A stretch of DNA of 64,000 nucleotides from Janthinobacterium sp. 344 (GTDB lineage: Bacteria; Pseudomonadota; Gammaproteobacteria; Burkholderiales; Burkholderiaceae_D). Positions 8,551 through 17,825 of this stretch are shown piece after piece. A program made the position numbers and the translations under genes. The stretch spans positions 1,045,084 to 1,109,083 of the forward strand of contig NZ_FOKL01000001.1 in the NCBI RefSeq assembly GCF_900112025.1, in the 5' to 3' direction. Below the pieces are notes generated by a model that saw nothing but the letters and a program-made list of their open reading frames with translations, searched no databases and was not told the DNA's origin. Position 1 is the first letter of the stretch. Each line of letters opens with the position of its first letter.

Positions 8551-9762
8551 ATGTCCAAGTTTCGTCTCGCTCATCTCGGCCTCGTCATGGCCGCTATCGG
8601 TTTTACCGCAGCAACTCCCGTAATCGGCCTGGGCTCGCTGGCATATGCCGCGGACACCGTGCGCGCCGAAGTCGGCAAGCCACTGCAAGAAGCGCAAAAA
8701 CTCGCTAGCAGCGGCAAAAACAAGGAAGCGCTGGCCAAACTGCGCGAAGCAGACAGCGTGAGCGGCAAGACCGCCTTTGAAAGCTACCAGATCGAACGCG
8801 TGCGCGCTTCGGCCGCCGCCGGCGCCGGCGATAACGCCACCGCCATCAAGGCGTTTGAAGCCGTCATCAACTCCGGCCGCCTGAGCGCCGCCGAAGCCCC
8901 GAAATTCACGCAAGCCCTGGCCGGCATGTATTACCGCGCCAAGGATTGGCCAAATACCATCACCTGGATCAAGCGCTCGCTGAAAGACCGCGACGATGCG
9001 CAGATGCGCGAACTGCTGATCCAGACCTACTACGTCAGCGGCAACTACGCCGAAGCGGCAAAAGAACTGCAAGCACGCGGCGGCAACTCGGAAGCGAGCC
9101 TGCAAATGCTGGCCAACATCCAGTTGAAGCAAAACGACAAGGCCGGCTATGTCGCCACTCTGGAAAAGCTGGCTGCCAGCTATCCGAAGACCAGCTACTG
9201 GGCTGACCTGCTGAACCGCGTGTCGGGCAAGCCGGGCTTCTCGCAACGCCTGGGCCTGGACGTGCAGCGCCTGCGCCTGGCCAACGGCCTGTTCACCAAG
9301 CCATCCGAATACATGGAAATCAGCCAGCTGGCCTTGCAAGCAGGCAATCCTGGCGAAGCCTTGTCCATCATCGAGCAGGGCTACAAAAAAGGCGTGCTGG
9401 GTACCGGCGCCGATGCGGCGCGTCACCAGCGCCTGAAAGATCTGGCCCTGAAGACCCAGGCTGACCTGAAGGCCAACGCCGCCAAGTCGGAAGCGGAATA
9501 CGTCAAGAACAAGGATGCGGACAGCTTGAGCAAGCTGGGCTTCGCGCTGGTGTACGATGGCCAGGCCGACAAGGGCTTGGGCTTGATGAACGACGCCGTG
9601 AAGATGGGCACCGCCAAGTATCCGGAAGAAGCCAAGCTGCACCTGGGCATCGCCTACATCCACGCCGGCAAGAAAGCCAATGCCACGACGACGCTGAAAA
9701 CCGTCAAGGGCACGGATGGCGCGGCTGACCTGGCCCGTTACTGGACGTTGATGAACAAGTAA
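8551..9762 (+). CDS. Secreted tetratricopeptide repeat protein of the TonB cluster
   Basis: The 403-aa product has a signal peptide (ending near ...SLAYAADTVRAEVG, cleavage about residue 30) and Ala-rich helical repeats typical of TPR proteins along its length (for example ESYQIERVRASAAAGAGDNA, SEASLQMLANIQLKQNDKA, EEAKLHLGIAYIHAGKKA). It is probably periplasmic. It lies in line with tonB-exbB-exbD-exbD but just behind a strong terminator, so its level may be lower than that of the motor genes. A scaffolding role for TonB or its receptors is an inference from position. A second terminator follows at 9907. Confidence 0.8.
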   Translation: MSKFRLAHLGLVMAAIGFTAATPVIGLGSLAYAADTVRAEVGKPLQEAQKLASSGKNKEALAKLREADSVSGKTAFESYQIERVRASAAAGAGDNATAIKAFEAVINSGRLSAAEAPKFTQALAGMYYRAKDWPNTITWIKRSLKDRDDAQMRELLIQTYYVSGNYAEAAKELQARGGNSEASLQMLANIQLKQNDKAGYVATLEKLAASYPKTSYWADLLNRVSGKPGFSQRLGLDVQRLRLANGLFTKPSEYMEISQLALQAGNPGEALSIIEQGYKKGVLGTGADAARHQRLKDLALKTQADLKANAAKSEAEYVKNKDADSLSKLGFALVYDGQADKGLGLMNDAVKMGTAKYPEEAKLHLGIAYIHAGKKANATTTLKTVKGTDGAADLARYWTLMNK

Positions 9763-9780
9763 TCCACATCGAACCCAGGC

Positions 9781-9875
9781 TGCTGCGCGCCGCCCTTTGC
9801 CGCCAGTGATGCTCACCGTACTCGCGTACGGTTGCGCTTCCTGGCCACAAATTACTGCCGCTCGCCAGGCCTGGC
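9781..9875 (+). repeat. Dispersed palindromic intergenic repeat, copy A
   Basis: This stretch matches, over about 90 bases with roughly a dozen differences by eye, the reverse complement of 41479-41573. At its centre is ACCGTAC-TCGC-GTACGGT (9815-9832). It is also related at both ends to 14009-14122. It is non-coding and sits between the TPR gene and ribF. Confidence 0.75.
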
Positions 9876-9906
9876 TTCGACGTTGAGAGTGCATCAAATC
9901 ATTGCT

Positions 9907-9942
9907 AAAGCGTTGCCAGCACAGTTGCCGGCAACGCTTTTT
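9907..9942 (+). terminator. Rho-independent terminator after the TPR gene
   Basis: An 11-bp perfect stem AAAGCGTTGCC / GGCAACGCTTT (9907-9917, 9930-9940) runs directly into TTTTT. It separates the TonB/TPR unit from ribF. Confidence 0.85.
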
Positions 9943-10047
9943 GTCCATTTCAGGGAGGAAATTACCTCCGTGCCGGCCCTTGCGGCTGTGCATCCCTGAA
10001 ACAGTCCGTATAATCTCCCATTTGGCACAGTTTTTCATCAGATTCCC

Positions 10048-11019
10048 ATGAAGGTATTTCGCGGACTTCCCAATGCCCAGGCACGAGCGCCTTGCGCCCT
10101 GACCATCGGCAACTTTGACGGTGTCCACATCGGCCATCAAGCCTTGCTGGCGCGCGTGCGCGAGGCAGCCACCGAACTCGGCATCGAGGCGGCCGTGATG
10201 ACGTTCGAACCGCATCCGCGCGAATTCTTCGCGCAGCGCGCGGGCGACCTGTCAAAGGCCCCGCAGCGCATCGCCAACCTGCGCGACAAGCTGCAATCGC
10301 TGGACGATGCCGGCATCGACCGGGTCGTCGTCGAGCATTTCAGCGCCCAGTTTGCCGCCTTGACGCCGCAGGAATTCACGGAAAAAGTCCTCGTCGACGG
10401 CTTGCACGTGAAATGGCTGATGGTCGGCGACGACTTCTGCTATGGCGCCCGGCGCGCCGGCGACGTCGCCATGCTGCAGGAAGCGGGCCGCCAGTACGGT
10501 TTTCACGTGGAAACCCTGCCCACCGTCATGAATGGCAGCACGCGCATCTCCTCGTCGGCCGTGCGCCTGGCGCTGGCCGCCGGCGATTTTTCGCTGGCCA
10601 CGCAGCTGCTGGGCCATCCCTACGCCATTTCCGGCCACGTGATCCATGGCCAGAAGCTGGGCCGCACCCTGGGCTTTCCCACCCTGAACCTGCGCGTGGC
10701 GCACCGCCCTGCCCTGTCCGGCATCTTCATCGTGCAAGTGCATGGCCTGGGACCGCAGCCGCTGCCGGCCGTGGCCAGTCTGGGCGTGCGCCCCACGGTC
10801 GATGACAGTGGCCGCGTCTTGCTGGAAGTACATGTATTTGATTTCGCCCAGTCCTGCTACGGCAAGCTGGTGCGCGTGGAATTCCTGGAAAAGCTGCGCG
10901 ACGAAGAAAAGTACGACGACTTGCCTACCCTGACGGCCGCCATCGAACGCGATTCGAACCAGGCACGCGCCTATTTCGCCCAGCGCCGCAGCGCCATTAC
11001 GGCCACCGACCGAATTTGA
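10048..11019 (+). CDS. ribF: Bifunctional riboflavin kinase / FAD synthetase
   Basis: This 323-aa enzyme makes FMN from riboflavin and FAD from FMN. The N-terminal adenylyltransferase domain shows TIGNFDGVHIGHQALL (nucleotide-binding GxHxGH-type motif, about residues 16-31) and the region RISSSAVR. The C-terminal riboflavin kinase domain shows GRTLGFPTLNL and VASLGVRPTVD. Length is normal (E. coli 313 aa). It starts a core block with ileS, lspA, coaBC and dut, a common ribF-ileS-lspA order in proteobacteria. Confidence 0.96.
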   Translation: MKVFRGLPNAQARAPCALTIGNFDGVHIGHQALLARVREAATELGIEAAVMTFEPHPREFFAQRAGDLSKAPQRIANLRDKLQSLDDAGIDRVVVEHFSAQFAALTPQEFTEKVLVDGLHVKWLMVGDDFCYGARRAGDVAMLQEAGRQYGFHVETLPTVMNGSTRISSSAVRLALAAGDFSLATQLLGHPYAISGHVIHGQKLGRTLGFPTLNLRVAHRPALSGIFIVQVHGLGPQPLPAVASLGVRPTVDDSGRVLLEVHVFDFAQSCYGKLVRVEFLEKLRDEEKYDDLPTLTAAIERDSNQARAYFAQRRSAITATDRI

Positions 11020-11088
11020 TCCTGGCCAACTCCTGCGCGCGGCGGCTTTCTCCGCCACAGAATTTCACTCCATACAGTAAAGAAGAAT

Positions 11089-13989
11089 ATGTCCGACCAA
11101 AACAAGCCAGCAGTCCCCAAGCAGAACAAGAAGCCGGAAAGCAAGTACCCGGTCAACATGACGGAAACCCCGTTCCCGATGCGCGGCGACATGGCCAAGC
11201 GCGAGCCGCAATGGGTGCAGCAATGGCAAGACAAGAAAATCTACGAGCGCGTGCGCAAGGCCGCCGCCGGCCGCCCGAAATTCATCCTGCATGACGGCCC
11301 GCCGTATGCCAACGGCGACATCCACCTGGGCCACGCCGTCAACAAGATCCTGAAGGACATGGTCGTCAAGTCGCGCTCGCTGGCCGGTTTCGACGCGCCG
11401 TATGTGCCGGGCTGGGATTGCCACGGCATGCCGATCGAGATCCAGATCGAAAAACTGCACGGCAAAAACCTGCCGACGGCCGACGTGCTGGAAAAGGCGC
11501 GCGCCTACGCCAATGTGCAGGTCGAGCGCCAAAAGAAGGATTTTATCCGTCTGGGCGTGCTGGGCGAGTGGGACAACCCGTATCTGACCATGGCGCATGG
11601 CAATGAAGCGGACGAGCTGCGCGCGCTGGGCAAGCTGCTGGAAAAAGGCTATGTCTACCGCGGCCTGAAGCCCGTCAACTGGTGCTTCGACTGCCAGTCG
11701 GCGCTGGCCGAGGCGGAAGTGGAATACGCGGAAAAACGCGATCCGGCCATCGACGTCGGCTTCAAATTCGCCGAGCCGGAAAAACTGGCGGCCGCATTTG
11801 GCCTGCCATCGCTGCCGACGGAGAACGGCTTCATCGTCATCTGGACCACCACGCCGTGGACCATCCCGTCGAACCAGGCGCTCAACGTGCACCCGGAAGT
11901 GAAATACTCGCTGGTGAAGGCCGAGCGCGATGGCCAGCCATTGCTGCTGATCCTGGCGCAAGACCTGGTCGTGGCCAGCCTGGCGCGCTTCAAGCTCGAT
12001 GGCACGACGATCGCCACCTGCGACGGCGCGGCCCTGGCCGGCATCAGCTTCCGCCATCCGCTGCATGCAAGCGACGCGTTCTACGACCGCCTGTCGCCGC
12101 TGTACCTGGCCGAATACGTGACCACGGAAAGCGGCACGGGCGTGGTGCACTCGGCGCCCGCCTACGGCCTGGACGACTTCATCTCGTGCAAGGCGCACGG
12201 CATGAAGGACGACGACATCATCAAGCCGGTGATGGGCGACGGCAAATTCGCCTCGACCCTGCCCCTGTTCGGCGGCATGACCATCTGGGAAGCGTCGAAG
12301 CCGATCTGCAACGCCTTGCGCGAAGCGGGCGCGCTGTTCGAAGTCAAGATGTTCGACCACAGCTACATGCACTGCTGGCGCCACAAGACGCCGATCATCT
12401 ACCGCGCCACGTCGCAGTGGTTCGCCGGCATGGACGTGACGCCGAAGGACGGCGGCGCCACCCTGCGCGAGACGGCCCTGCAAGGCATCGCCGACACCGA
12501 GTTCTTCCCGGACTGGGGCCAGGCGCGCCTGCACGGCATGATCGCCAACCGTCCCGACTGGACCCTGTCGCGCCAGCGCCAATGGGGCGTGCCGATGGCC
12601 TTCATCGTGCACAAGGAAACGGGCGACCTGCATCCGCGCACGCCGGAACTGCTGGAGCAAGTGGCCAAGCTGATCGAAAAAGGCGGCATCGAGGCATGGC
12701 AGGCGCTGGACCTGGCTGACCTGATCGGCGACGAAGCAGCCATCTACGCCAAGAACAAGGACACGCTGGACGTGTGGTTCGATTCCGGCGCTACGCACCA
12801 GACGGTGCTGGGCGGACCGCAAGGCAAGGGTTCGCACGCGACGCAGCTGCAGTTCCCGGCCGACCTGTACCTGGAAGGCTCGGACCAGCATCGCGGCTGG
12901 TTCCACTCGTCGCTGCTGGTGTCGTCGATGCTGAACGGCCGTCCGCCATACAAGGCCCTGCTGACGCACGGCTTCACGGTCGATGGCGAAGGCAAGAAGA
13001 TGTCGAAGTCGCTGGGTAACACGCTGGCGCCGCAAAAAATCTCCGACACCCTGGGCGCCGACATCCTGCGCCTGTGGATCGCCTCGACCGACTACACGGG
13101 CGAGCTGTCGATCTCCGACGAAATCCTGAAACGCGTGACGGAATCGTACCGCCGCATCCGCAACACCCTGCGCTTCCTGCTGGCGAACACCTCGGACTTC
13201 AATCCGGCCACGGACGCCGTACCGGTGGCGGAGCTGTTCGAGATCGACCGCTATGCGCTGGCCAACATGGCCTCGCTGCAGCAGCAGATCGAGAACAACT
13301 ACGCGCGCTACGAATTCCACCCGGTGGTGTCGAAGCTGCAGACGTACTGCTCGGAAGACCTGGGCGGCTTCTACCTGGACATCCTGAAGGACCGTCTGTA
13401 CACCTCGGGCTTGACATCGCACGCGCGCCGCTCGGCGCAGACGGCCCTGTGGCACATCACGCAAAGCCTGCTGCGCCTGATGGCCCCGGCCCTGTCGTTC
13501 ACGGCAGAAGAGGCGTGGGCCGTCTTCGCCGGCGCGGAAGCGTATGCCGCCAGCGATGAAACCATCTTCACGCAAACCTGGTGGCAGCTGCCGGCAGTGG
13601 CCGATGCGGCCGACCTGCTGGAGAAATACACGGCCCTGCGCGCCGTGCGCACGGACGTGACCAAACAGCTGGAAGACTTGCGCACCTCGGGCGCCATCGG
13701 TTCCTCGCTGCAGGCGGAACTGACGATCAAGGCCGCGCCGATGAAGTACAAGCTGCTCACCACCCTGGGCGAGGACTTGAAGTTCGTCTTCATCACCTCG
13801 CAGGCCAGCGTTGTCGAAGTGCCTGATGATGCGGCCGAGGAAGTGGTCGTGGCCGCGTCGACGGCGCCGAAGTGCGAGCGCTGCTGGCACTACCGCGCCG
13901 ACGTGGGCACGGATGCCGCGCATGCCACCCTGTGCGGCCGCTGCGTCAGCAATCTGTTTGGAAAGGGCGAAGTTCGCCGTTTCGCCTAA
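11089..13989 (+). CDS. ileS: Isoleucyl-tRNA synthetase
   Basis: This 966-aa class I synthetase has the HIGH-type motif HLGH at about residues 79-82 ([12 protein letters not shown]), the editing (CP1) domain including [15 protein letters not shown], the KMSKS loop at about residues 637-641 and a C-terminal zinc site [10 protein letters not shown] ... CGRC. The N-terminus is slightly longer than in E. coli (938 aa) and Lys-rich. The ATG at 11089 follows AAAGAAGAAT. It lies between ribF and lspA, as in many relatives, although a 210-bp spacer with a repeat separates it from lspA. Confidence 0.98.
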   Translation: MSDQNKPAVPKQNKKPESKYPVNMTETPFPMRGDMAKREPQWVQQWQDKKIYERVRKAAAGRPKFILHDGPPYANGDIHLGHAVNKILKDMVVKSRSLAGFDAPYVPGWDCHGMPIEIQIEKLHGKNLPTADVLEKARAYANVQVERQKKDFIRLGVLGEWDNPYLTMAHGNEADELRALGKLLEKGYVYRGLKPVNWCFDCQSALAEAEVEYAEKRDPAIDVGFKFAEPEKLAAAFGLPSLPTENGFIVIWTTTPWTIPSNQALNVHPEVKYSLVKAERDGQPLLLILAQDLVVASLARFKLDGTTIATCDGAALAGISFRHPLHASDAFYDRLSPLYLAEYVTTESGTGVVHSAPAYGLDDFISCKAHGMKDDDIIKPVMGDGKFASTLPLFGGMTIWEASKPICNALREAGALFEVKMFDHSYMHCWRHKTPIIYRATSQWFAGMDVTPKDGGATLRETALQGIADTEFFPDWGQARLHGMIANRPDWTLSRQRQWGVPMAFIVHKETGDLHPRTPELLEQVAKLIEKGGIEAWQALDLADLIGDEAAIYAKNKDTLDVWFDSGATHQTVLGGPQGKGSHATQLQFPADLYLEGSDQHRGWFHSSLLVSSMLNGRPPYKALLTHGFTVDGEGKKMSKSLGNTLAPQKISDTLGADILRLWIASTDYTGELSISDEILKRVTESYRRIRNTLRFLLANTSDFNPATDAVPVAELFEIDRYALANMASLQQQIENNYARYEFHPVVSKLQTYCSEDLGGFYLDILKDRLYTSGLTSHARRSAQTALWHITQSLLRLMAPALSFTAEEAWAVFAGAEAYAASDETIFTQTWWQLPAVADAADLLEKYTALRAVRTDVTKQLEDLRTSGAIGSSLQAELTIKAAPMKYKLLTTLGEDLKFVFITSQASVVEVPDDAAEEVVVAASTAPKCERCWHYRADVGTDAAHATLCGRCVSNLFGKGEVRRFA

Positions 13990-14008
13990 ACAACGTCGTC
14001 AAAATCTA

Positions 14009-14122
14009 CTGCGCGTCGCGATGTGCGGCCTGCGATGCTCGCTGCCTCGGCGGCCCCGTACTAAAGTACAGCTGCGCGTCTCGGGCCAACGGGGGCGCCG
14101 AGCCTCGCTGCCGCTCGCTACG
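14009..14122 (+). repeat. Dispersed palindromic intergenic repeat, copy C (diverged)
   Basis: The left end CTGCGCGTCGCG...TGCGATGCTC and the right end CTGCCGCTCGCTACG match the ends of copies A (9781) and B (41479, inverted); the centre carries CCGTAC-TAAA-GTAC (14056-14069) within a longer and different middle. CAAAATC and GATTTTG flank the unit as short inverted ends. It fills the ileS-lspA spacer. Confidence 0.65.
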
Positions 14123-14199
14123 ATTTTGCCCGTCGTTGTATGCTATGAGTCCACCCGCCGCCTGCTGCCAGGCGGCGGCTTTATCTTCCCTGGAAAAAT

Positions 14200-14709
14200 A
14201 TGGCCACTAAAAACCGTTTTTCATCGAAATCGTCCTCGTCATCGTCGCTGGTGCCCTGGCTGGGCATCGCCGCCATCGTCATCCTGTTCGACCAGATCAC
14301 CAAGATCACGATCCTGAAGACCTTCCGCTATGCGCAAGAGATGGTCATCACCTCGTATTTCAACCTGGTGCTGGCGTATAACAAGGGCGCCGCGTTCAGC
14401 TTCCTGTCCGACCAGGGCGGCTGGCAGCGCTATTTCTTCACCGGCATCGCCCTGGCGGCCGCCATCTACATCATCTACCTGCTGAAAAAGCACGCGGGCC
14501 AGCGCATGTTCTGCTGGGCCCTGTCGCTGATCCTCGGCGGCGCGCTGGGCAATGCCATCGACCGCCTGATCTACGGCCACGTGGTCGATTTCCTCGACTT
14601 CCACTGGAAGAGCTGGGGCCATTTCCCCGCTTTCAATATCGCCGACAGCGCCATCTGCATCGGCGCGGCCCTGTTCATCATCGATGAACTGCGCCGGGTA
14701 AACAAATAA
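14200..14709 (+). CDS. lspA: Lipoprotein signal peptidase (signal peptidase II)
   Basis: This 169-aa inner-membrane aspartyl protease cleaves prolipoproteins after lipid modification. Four membrane segments are visible, plus the family motifs [20 protein letters not shown] (catalytic Asp about 121) and FNIADSAI (catalytic Asp about 149). The N-terminus is Ser-rich ([10 protein letters not shown]) before the first membrane helix. coaBC follows 17 bp downstream. A likely substrate, the lipoprotein at 16439, is encoded nearby. Confidence 0.96.
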   Translation: MATKNRFSSKSSSSSSLVPWLGIAAIVILFDQITKITILKTFRYAQEMVITSYFNLVLAYNKGAAFSFLSDQGGWQRYFFTGIALAAAIYIIYLLKKHAGQRMFCWALSLILGGALGNAIDRLIYGHVVDFLDFHWKSWGHFPAFNIADSAICIGAALFIIDELRRVNK

Positions 14710-14726
14710 ACACGCAGGAGAACGGC

Positions 14727-15947
14727 ATGGAATTGTCCGGCAAAAAAATCGTCCTGGGACTGTCAGGCGGCGTCGCCTGCTACAAGGCGGCGGAACTGTG
14801 CCGCGCGCTCACCAAGGCGGGCGCCTCGGTGCAAGTGGTGATGACGGATGCGGCCAGCCACTTCATCACGGCAGTGACGATGCAGGCGCTGTCCGGCCAC
14901 CCCGTGCACACGAGCCAGTGGGATGCGCGCATCGACAACAACATGGCGCATATCGATTTGACGCGCCACGCGGACGCCATCCTGATCGCGCCGTGTTCGG
15001 CCGACTTCATGCGCAAGCTGGCGCACGGCGTGTGCGACGACCTGCTGTCGACCCTGTGCCTGGCCCGCCCGTCGCACCTGCCCCTGCTGGTGGCGCCGGC
15101 CATGAACGTGGAAATGTGGCAGAACCCCGCCACCCAGCGCAACGTGCAGCAGCTGCGCGATGACGGCATCATCCTGTTCGGCCCGGCCGCCGGCGAACAG
15201 GCGTGCGGCGAAACGGGACTGGGCCGCATGCTGGAACCGGAACAGCTGCTGACGGAGCTGGTCGCCGCCTTCCAGCCCAAGGTCCTGGCGGGCAAGCGCG
15301 TGCTGGTGACGGCCGGCCCGACTTTCGAGGCTATCGACCCCGTGCGCGGCATCACCAATCTGTCCTCGGGCAAGATGGGTTATGCGGTGGCGCGCGCGGC
15401 GCGCGAAGCGGGCGCCGAGGTGCTGCTCATTTCCGGCCCCACGGCCCTCGACGCGCCGTTCGGCGTGCGCCGCATCAATGTGCAAAGCGCGCAGCAGATG
15501 CACGATGCCGTGCTGGCCCACGTCGACGACCAGCATGTCTTCGTCGCCGTGGCCGCCGTGGCCGACTGGCGTGTCGTCAACGCCAGCGAACAGAAAATGA
15601 AGAAGCAGGCCGACGGCTCCGTGCCCGAACTGCAGTTCGCGCAGAATCCCGACATCCTCGCCACCGTAGCGGCGCGCACCAACCTGGCCGGCTACCCGTA
15701 CTGTGTCGGCTTTGCCGCCGAATCGGAAAACCTGGTGGAATTCGGCTCGGTCAAGCGCGAGAAAAAGGGCATCCCGCTCCTGGTCGGCAATATCGGCCAG
15801 AACACTTTTGGCCAGGACGACAACACCATCATCCTCTTCGACGAGGAAGGCCATACCGTGCTGCCGCGCGCCTCGAAACTGAACCTGGCGCGCCAGCTGA
15901 TTTCGGAAATCTCCAAGCGGCTGGCGCGCAATTCGCTGCTCAAATAA
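14727..15947 (+). CDS. coaBC: Phosphopantothenoylcysteine decarboxylase / phosphopantothenate-cysteine ligase
   Basis: This 406-aa bifunctional enzyme catalyses two steps of coenzyme A synthesis. The N-terminal flavoprotein CoaC domain shows the start [14 protein letters not shown], the decarboxylase motif APAMNVEMW and the cysteine-containing flap region [13 protein letters not shown]. The C-terminal CoaB domain starts at [18 protein letters not shown] and contains [12 protein letters not shown] and AAVADWR. Length equals E. coli Dfp (406 aa). It follows lspA closely after a GGAGAA site and is followed by dut, a common coaBC-dut arrangement. Confidence 0.97.
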   Translation: MELSGKKIVLGLSGGVACYKAAELCRALTKAGASVQVVMTDAASHFITAVTMQALSGHPVHTSQWDARIDNNMAHIDLTRHADAILIAPCSADFMRKLAHGVCDDLLSTLCLARPSHLPLLVAPAMNVEMWQNPATQRNVQQLRDDGIILFGPAAGEQACGETGLGRMLEPEQLLTELVAAFQPKVLAGKRVLVTAGPTFEAIDPVRGITNLSSGKMGYAVARAAREAGAEVLLISGPTALDAPFGVRRINVQSAQQMHDAVLAHVDDQHVFVAVAAVADWRVVNASEQKMKKQADGSVPELQFAQNPDILATVAARTNLAGYPYCVGFAAESENLVEFGSVKREKKGIPLLVGNIGQNTFGQDDNTIILFDEEGHTVLPRASKLNLARQLISEISKRLARNSLLK

Positions 15948-15978
15948 TCCCTTTATACGTTTTAGCCTAGTTAGATTC

Positions 15979-16428
15979 ATGAAAAATATCGACATCAAGA
16001 TCCTCGACGCCCGCATGAAAGAAATGCTGCCGGCCTACGCCACCCCGGGCAGCGCGGGCCTCGACCTGCGCGCCTGCATCGATGCGCCCATCACCATCGA
16101 GGCCGGCCAGACCGTGCTCATTCCCACGGGCCTGGCGATTCACGTCGGCGACCCGTCGTATGCGGCGATGATCCTGCCGCGCAGCGGCATGGGCCATAAA
16201 AACGGCATCGTGCTGGGGAATCTGGTAGGCTTGATCGACTCCGATTACCAGGGCCAGCTGATGGTATCGACCTGGAACCGGGGCCAGAGCGCATTCACGC
16301 TCAACCCCATGGAACGCCTGGCGCAGCTGATTATCGTGCCGGTGCTGCAAGTGGGTTTTAACGTCGTCGAGGAATTCGGCGACAGCGAACGCGGTGTTGG
16401 CGGTTTCGGCAGCACCGGCAAACATTAA
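15979..16428 (+). CDS. dut: dUTP diphosphatase
   Basis: This 149-aa trimeric dUTPase hydrolyses dUTP to dUMP, keeping uracil out of DNA. The five conserved motifs can be followed: [10 protein letters not shown] (I), [11 protein letters not shown] (II), [11 protein letters not shown] with the catalytic Asp (III), [11 protein letters not shown] (IV) and [10 protein letters not shown] (V). It lies 31 bp after coaBC, and the uracil-related glycosylase mug is also in this window. Confidence 0.97.
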   Translation: MKNIDIKILDARMKEMLPAYATPGSAGLDLRACIDAPITIEAGQTVLIPTGLAIHVGDPSYAAMILPRSGMGHKNGIVLGNLVGLIDSDYQGQLMVSTWNRGQSAFTLNPMERLAQLIIVPVLQVGFNVVEEFGDSERGVGGFGSTGKH

Positions 16429-16438
16429 GGATTGTCTT

Positions 16439-17542
16439 ATGCCAGCTTTACGCCAAATCGTCCCAGCCCAAAACCCGCTGCGCCATCTGGCCTCGCCACT
16501 GCTGGTGGCTTGCGTTGCCCTTCTCTCCGCCTGCACCACCCCCGGCACGCAGGTCAGCGGCCCGTTCAACGTGGTAGCGGCGCCCGACGCGCCCGCCGTG
16601 ACGGCGCAGCAAAAGGCGGCGCAGGAAGAACTGGTCAAAATGGTGGCGCTGCAGGACCGCCTGTCGAAAGTCTCGGCGCCCCTGCTGATCAACAACGCGG
16701 ACCTGTGCAAGACGTATGCGCGCAACCTGCTGGGCTTTACGGCGCAGAACAAATACTCCTACCCCGGCATCTATGCCGACGCGGCGCAAGCGGCCCTCGG
16801 CTACGGCGAACAGATGCAGGTGTCCGGCGTGCTGCCGGGCAGCGGCGCCGCGCGCGCCGGCCTGCGCAAGGGCGACGCCTTGCTGGCCGCCGAAGGCAAG
16901 CCGCTGCCGGCCGGCCCGAAGGCGGAAGGCCCGTTCGGCGCCATCGTCGGACCGCTCGCCTCGAAGAGCGCCAGCCTGAATATGACCATCGCCCGCGAAG
17001 GCCAGCAGCAAGACCTGAAAATTCCCGTCACGCGCGCCTGCGCCTTCCGCGTCGCCCTGGGCAATGCGGACAACGTCAACGCGTATTCGGATGGCGCGCG
17101 CATCATGCTCACGCGCGGCATGATCAACGCGGCGCAAAACGATGAGGGCATCGCCTTTGTCATCGCCCGCGAAATGGCGCACAACATCCTCGACCACGCG
17201 CGCAGCCAGCGCACAAGCGGTACATCGGGCAGCATCATCGACAGCCTGGGCGCCGTACAGCCCGACGTATCGATGCTGACGGGCGCCGCCGGCATCAAGG
17301 CCATGCCGCAGGAGCTCGATGCCCAGGCCGATGCCCTGGCGATCTACCTGCTGGCACGCGCCGGCTACAATATCGACAACGCGGCGCGCTTCTGGCAGCA
17401 CCTCTCCGCGCAGGTACCGGCCACGGTGGCCAATGGCTACACGGCCCTGCATCCGGGCACCAACTCGCGCATGGCGGCCATCAACCGCGCCGTGGCCGAC
17501 GTGCGCGCCAAGCAGGCGGCGAAGAAGCCACTCAAACCTTAG
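16439..17542 (+). CDS. PDZ / M48-like lipoprotein with degenerate zinc motif
   Basis: This 367-aa protein has a signal peptide with lipobox LLSAC (about residues 28-32), so it should be a lipoprotein processed by LspA. A PDZ-like segment (MQVSGVLPGSGAARAGLRKGDALLA) is followed by an M48-type protease region. The expected HEXXH helix reads REMAH (residues 244-248, VIAREMAHNILDHARS), so the first zinc-binding His is Arg. The downstream Glu-containing motif (ELDAQADALAIYLLARAGY) is retained. The ATG at 16439 is chosen because it gives a compact signal peptide; the frame opens 15 codons earlier inside dut. It may be a non-catalytic chaperone-like protein or use altered metal binding. Confidence 0.75.
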   Translation: MPALRQIVPAQNPLRHLASPLLVACVALLSACTTPGTQVSGPFNVVAAPDAPAVTAQQKAAQEELVKMVALQDRLSKVSAPLLINNADLCKTYARNLLGFTAQNKYSYPGIYADAAQAALGYGEQMQVSGVLPGSGAARAGLRKGDALLAAEGKPLPAGPKAEGPFGAIVGPLASKSASLNMTIAREGQQQDLKIPVTRACAFRVALGNADNVNAYSDGARIMLTRGMINAAQNDEGIAFVIAREMAHNILDHARSQRTSGTSGSIIDSLGAVQPDVSMLTGAAGIKAMPQELDAQADALAIYLLARAGYNIDNAARFWQHLSAQVPATVANGYTALHPGTNSRMAAINRAVADVRAKQAAKKPLKP

Positions 17543-17562
17543 AACGCCTGGCATAAGCTACT

Positions 17563-17590
17563 GCGCGACGCGCAGCAGGTTTGCTCAGGC
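17563..17590 (-). repeat. Fragment of the dispersed intergenic repeat, copy D
   Basis: The segment CGCGACGCGCAGCAGGTTTG matches the terminal part of copy B at 41554-41573 in the same orientation, followed by a diverged CTCAGG in place of GCCAGG. Only the end of the element is present. It overlaps the stop of the 46-aa gene at 17585. Confidence 0.55.
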
Positions 17591-17725
17591 GCCAGGGAAG
17601 TTGGGGAAGTAGGTGCCCATGATCCAGGTCAGGGCGCCGCAAAACACCACCGCCAGGAACAGGGCGATGAGCAATTTGCCGAACTTGGGAATGCCGTCGT
17701 CTTGGGTCTCGTGCTGGTTTGACAT
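17585..17725 (-). CDS. Small single-pass membrane protein (46 aa)
   Basis: The sequence begins MSNQHETQDDGIPKFGKLLI and continues with a strong membrane helix (about residues 18-37) ending in YFPNFPGA. A GGAGAG ribosome binding site lies nine bases before the ATG at 17725, supporting a real gene. The polar acidic N-terminus and short C-terminus suggest a small inner-membrane subunit or regulator. It is convergent with the M48-like lipoprotein gene and divergent from xdhC. No family is recognised. Confidence 0.65.
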   Translation of the reverse strand: MSNQHETQDDGIPKFGKLLIALFLAVVFCGALTWIMGTYFPNFPGA

Positions 17726-17825
17726 GAAAACTCTCCGCAGGCTGTTGGAGAGCGTAGTATAGCCATAATATTGAAAAATATTCCATCTTCTGCCGCCCCC
17801 GCGCGGCAAGCAAACTGCGCGCGCC

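Noticed and set aside
8533-10215. 560-codon minus-strand frame across TPR and ribF start
   Set aside because: It spans two real genes, a terminator and an intergenic repeat in antisense, with no protein-like features.
11065-13923. 952-codon open frame antisense to ileS
   Set aside because: It lies wholly opposite a clear ileS with all motifs. The translation is Arg/Gln/His/Val-rich with no recognisable domain, as expected when the complement of GC-rich coding DNA stays open.
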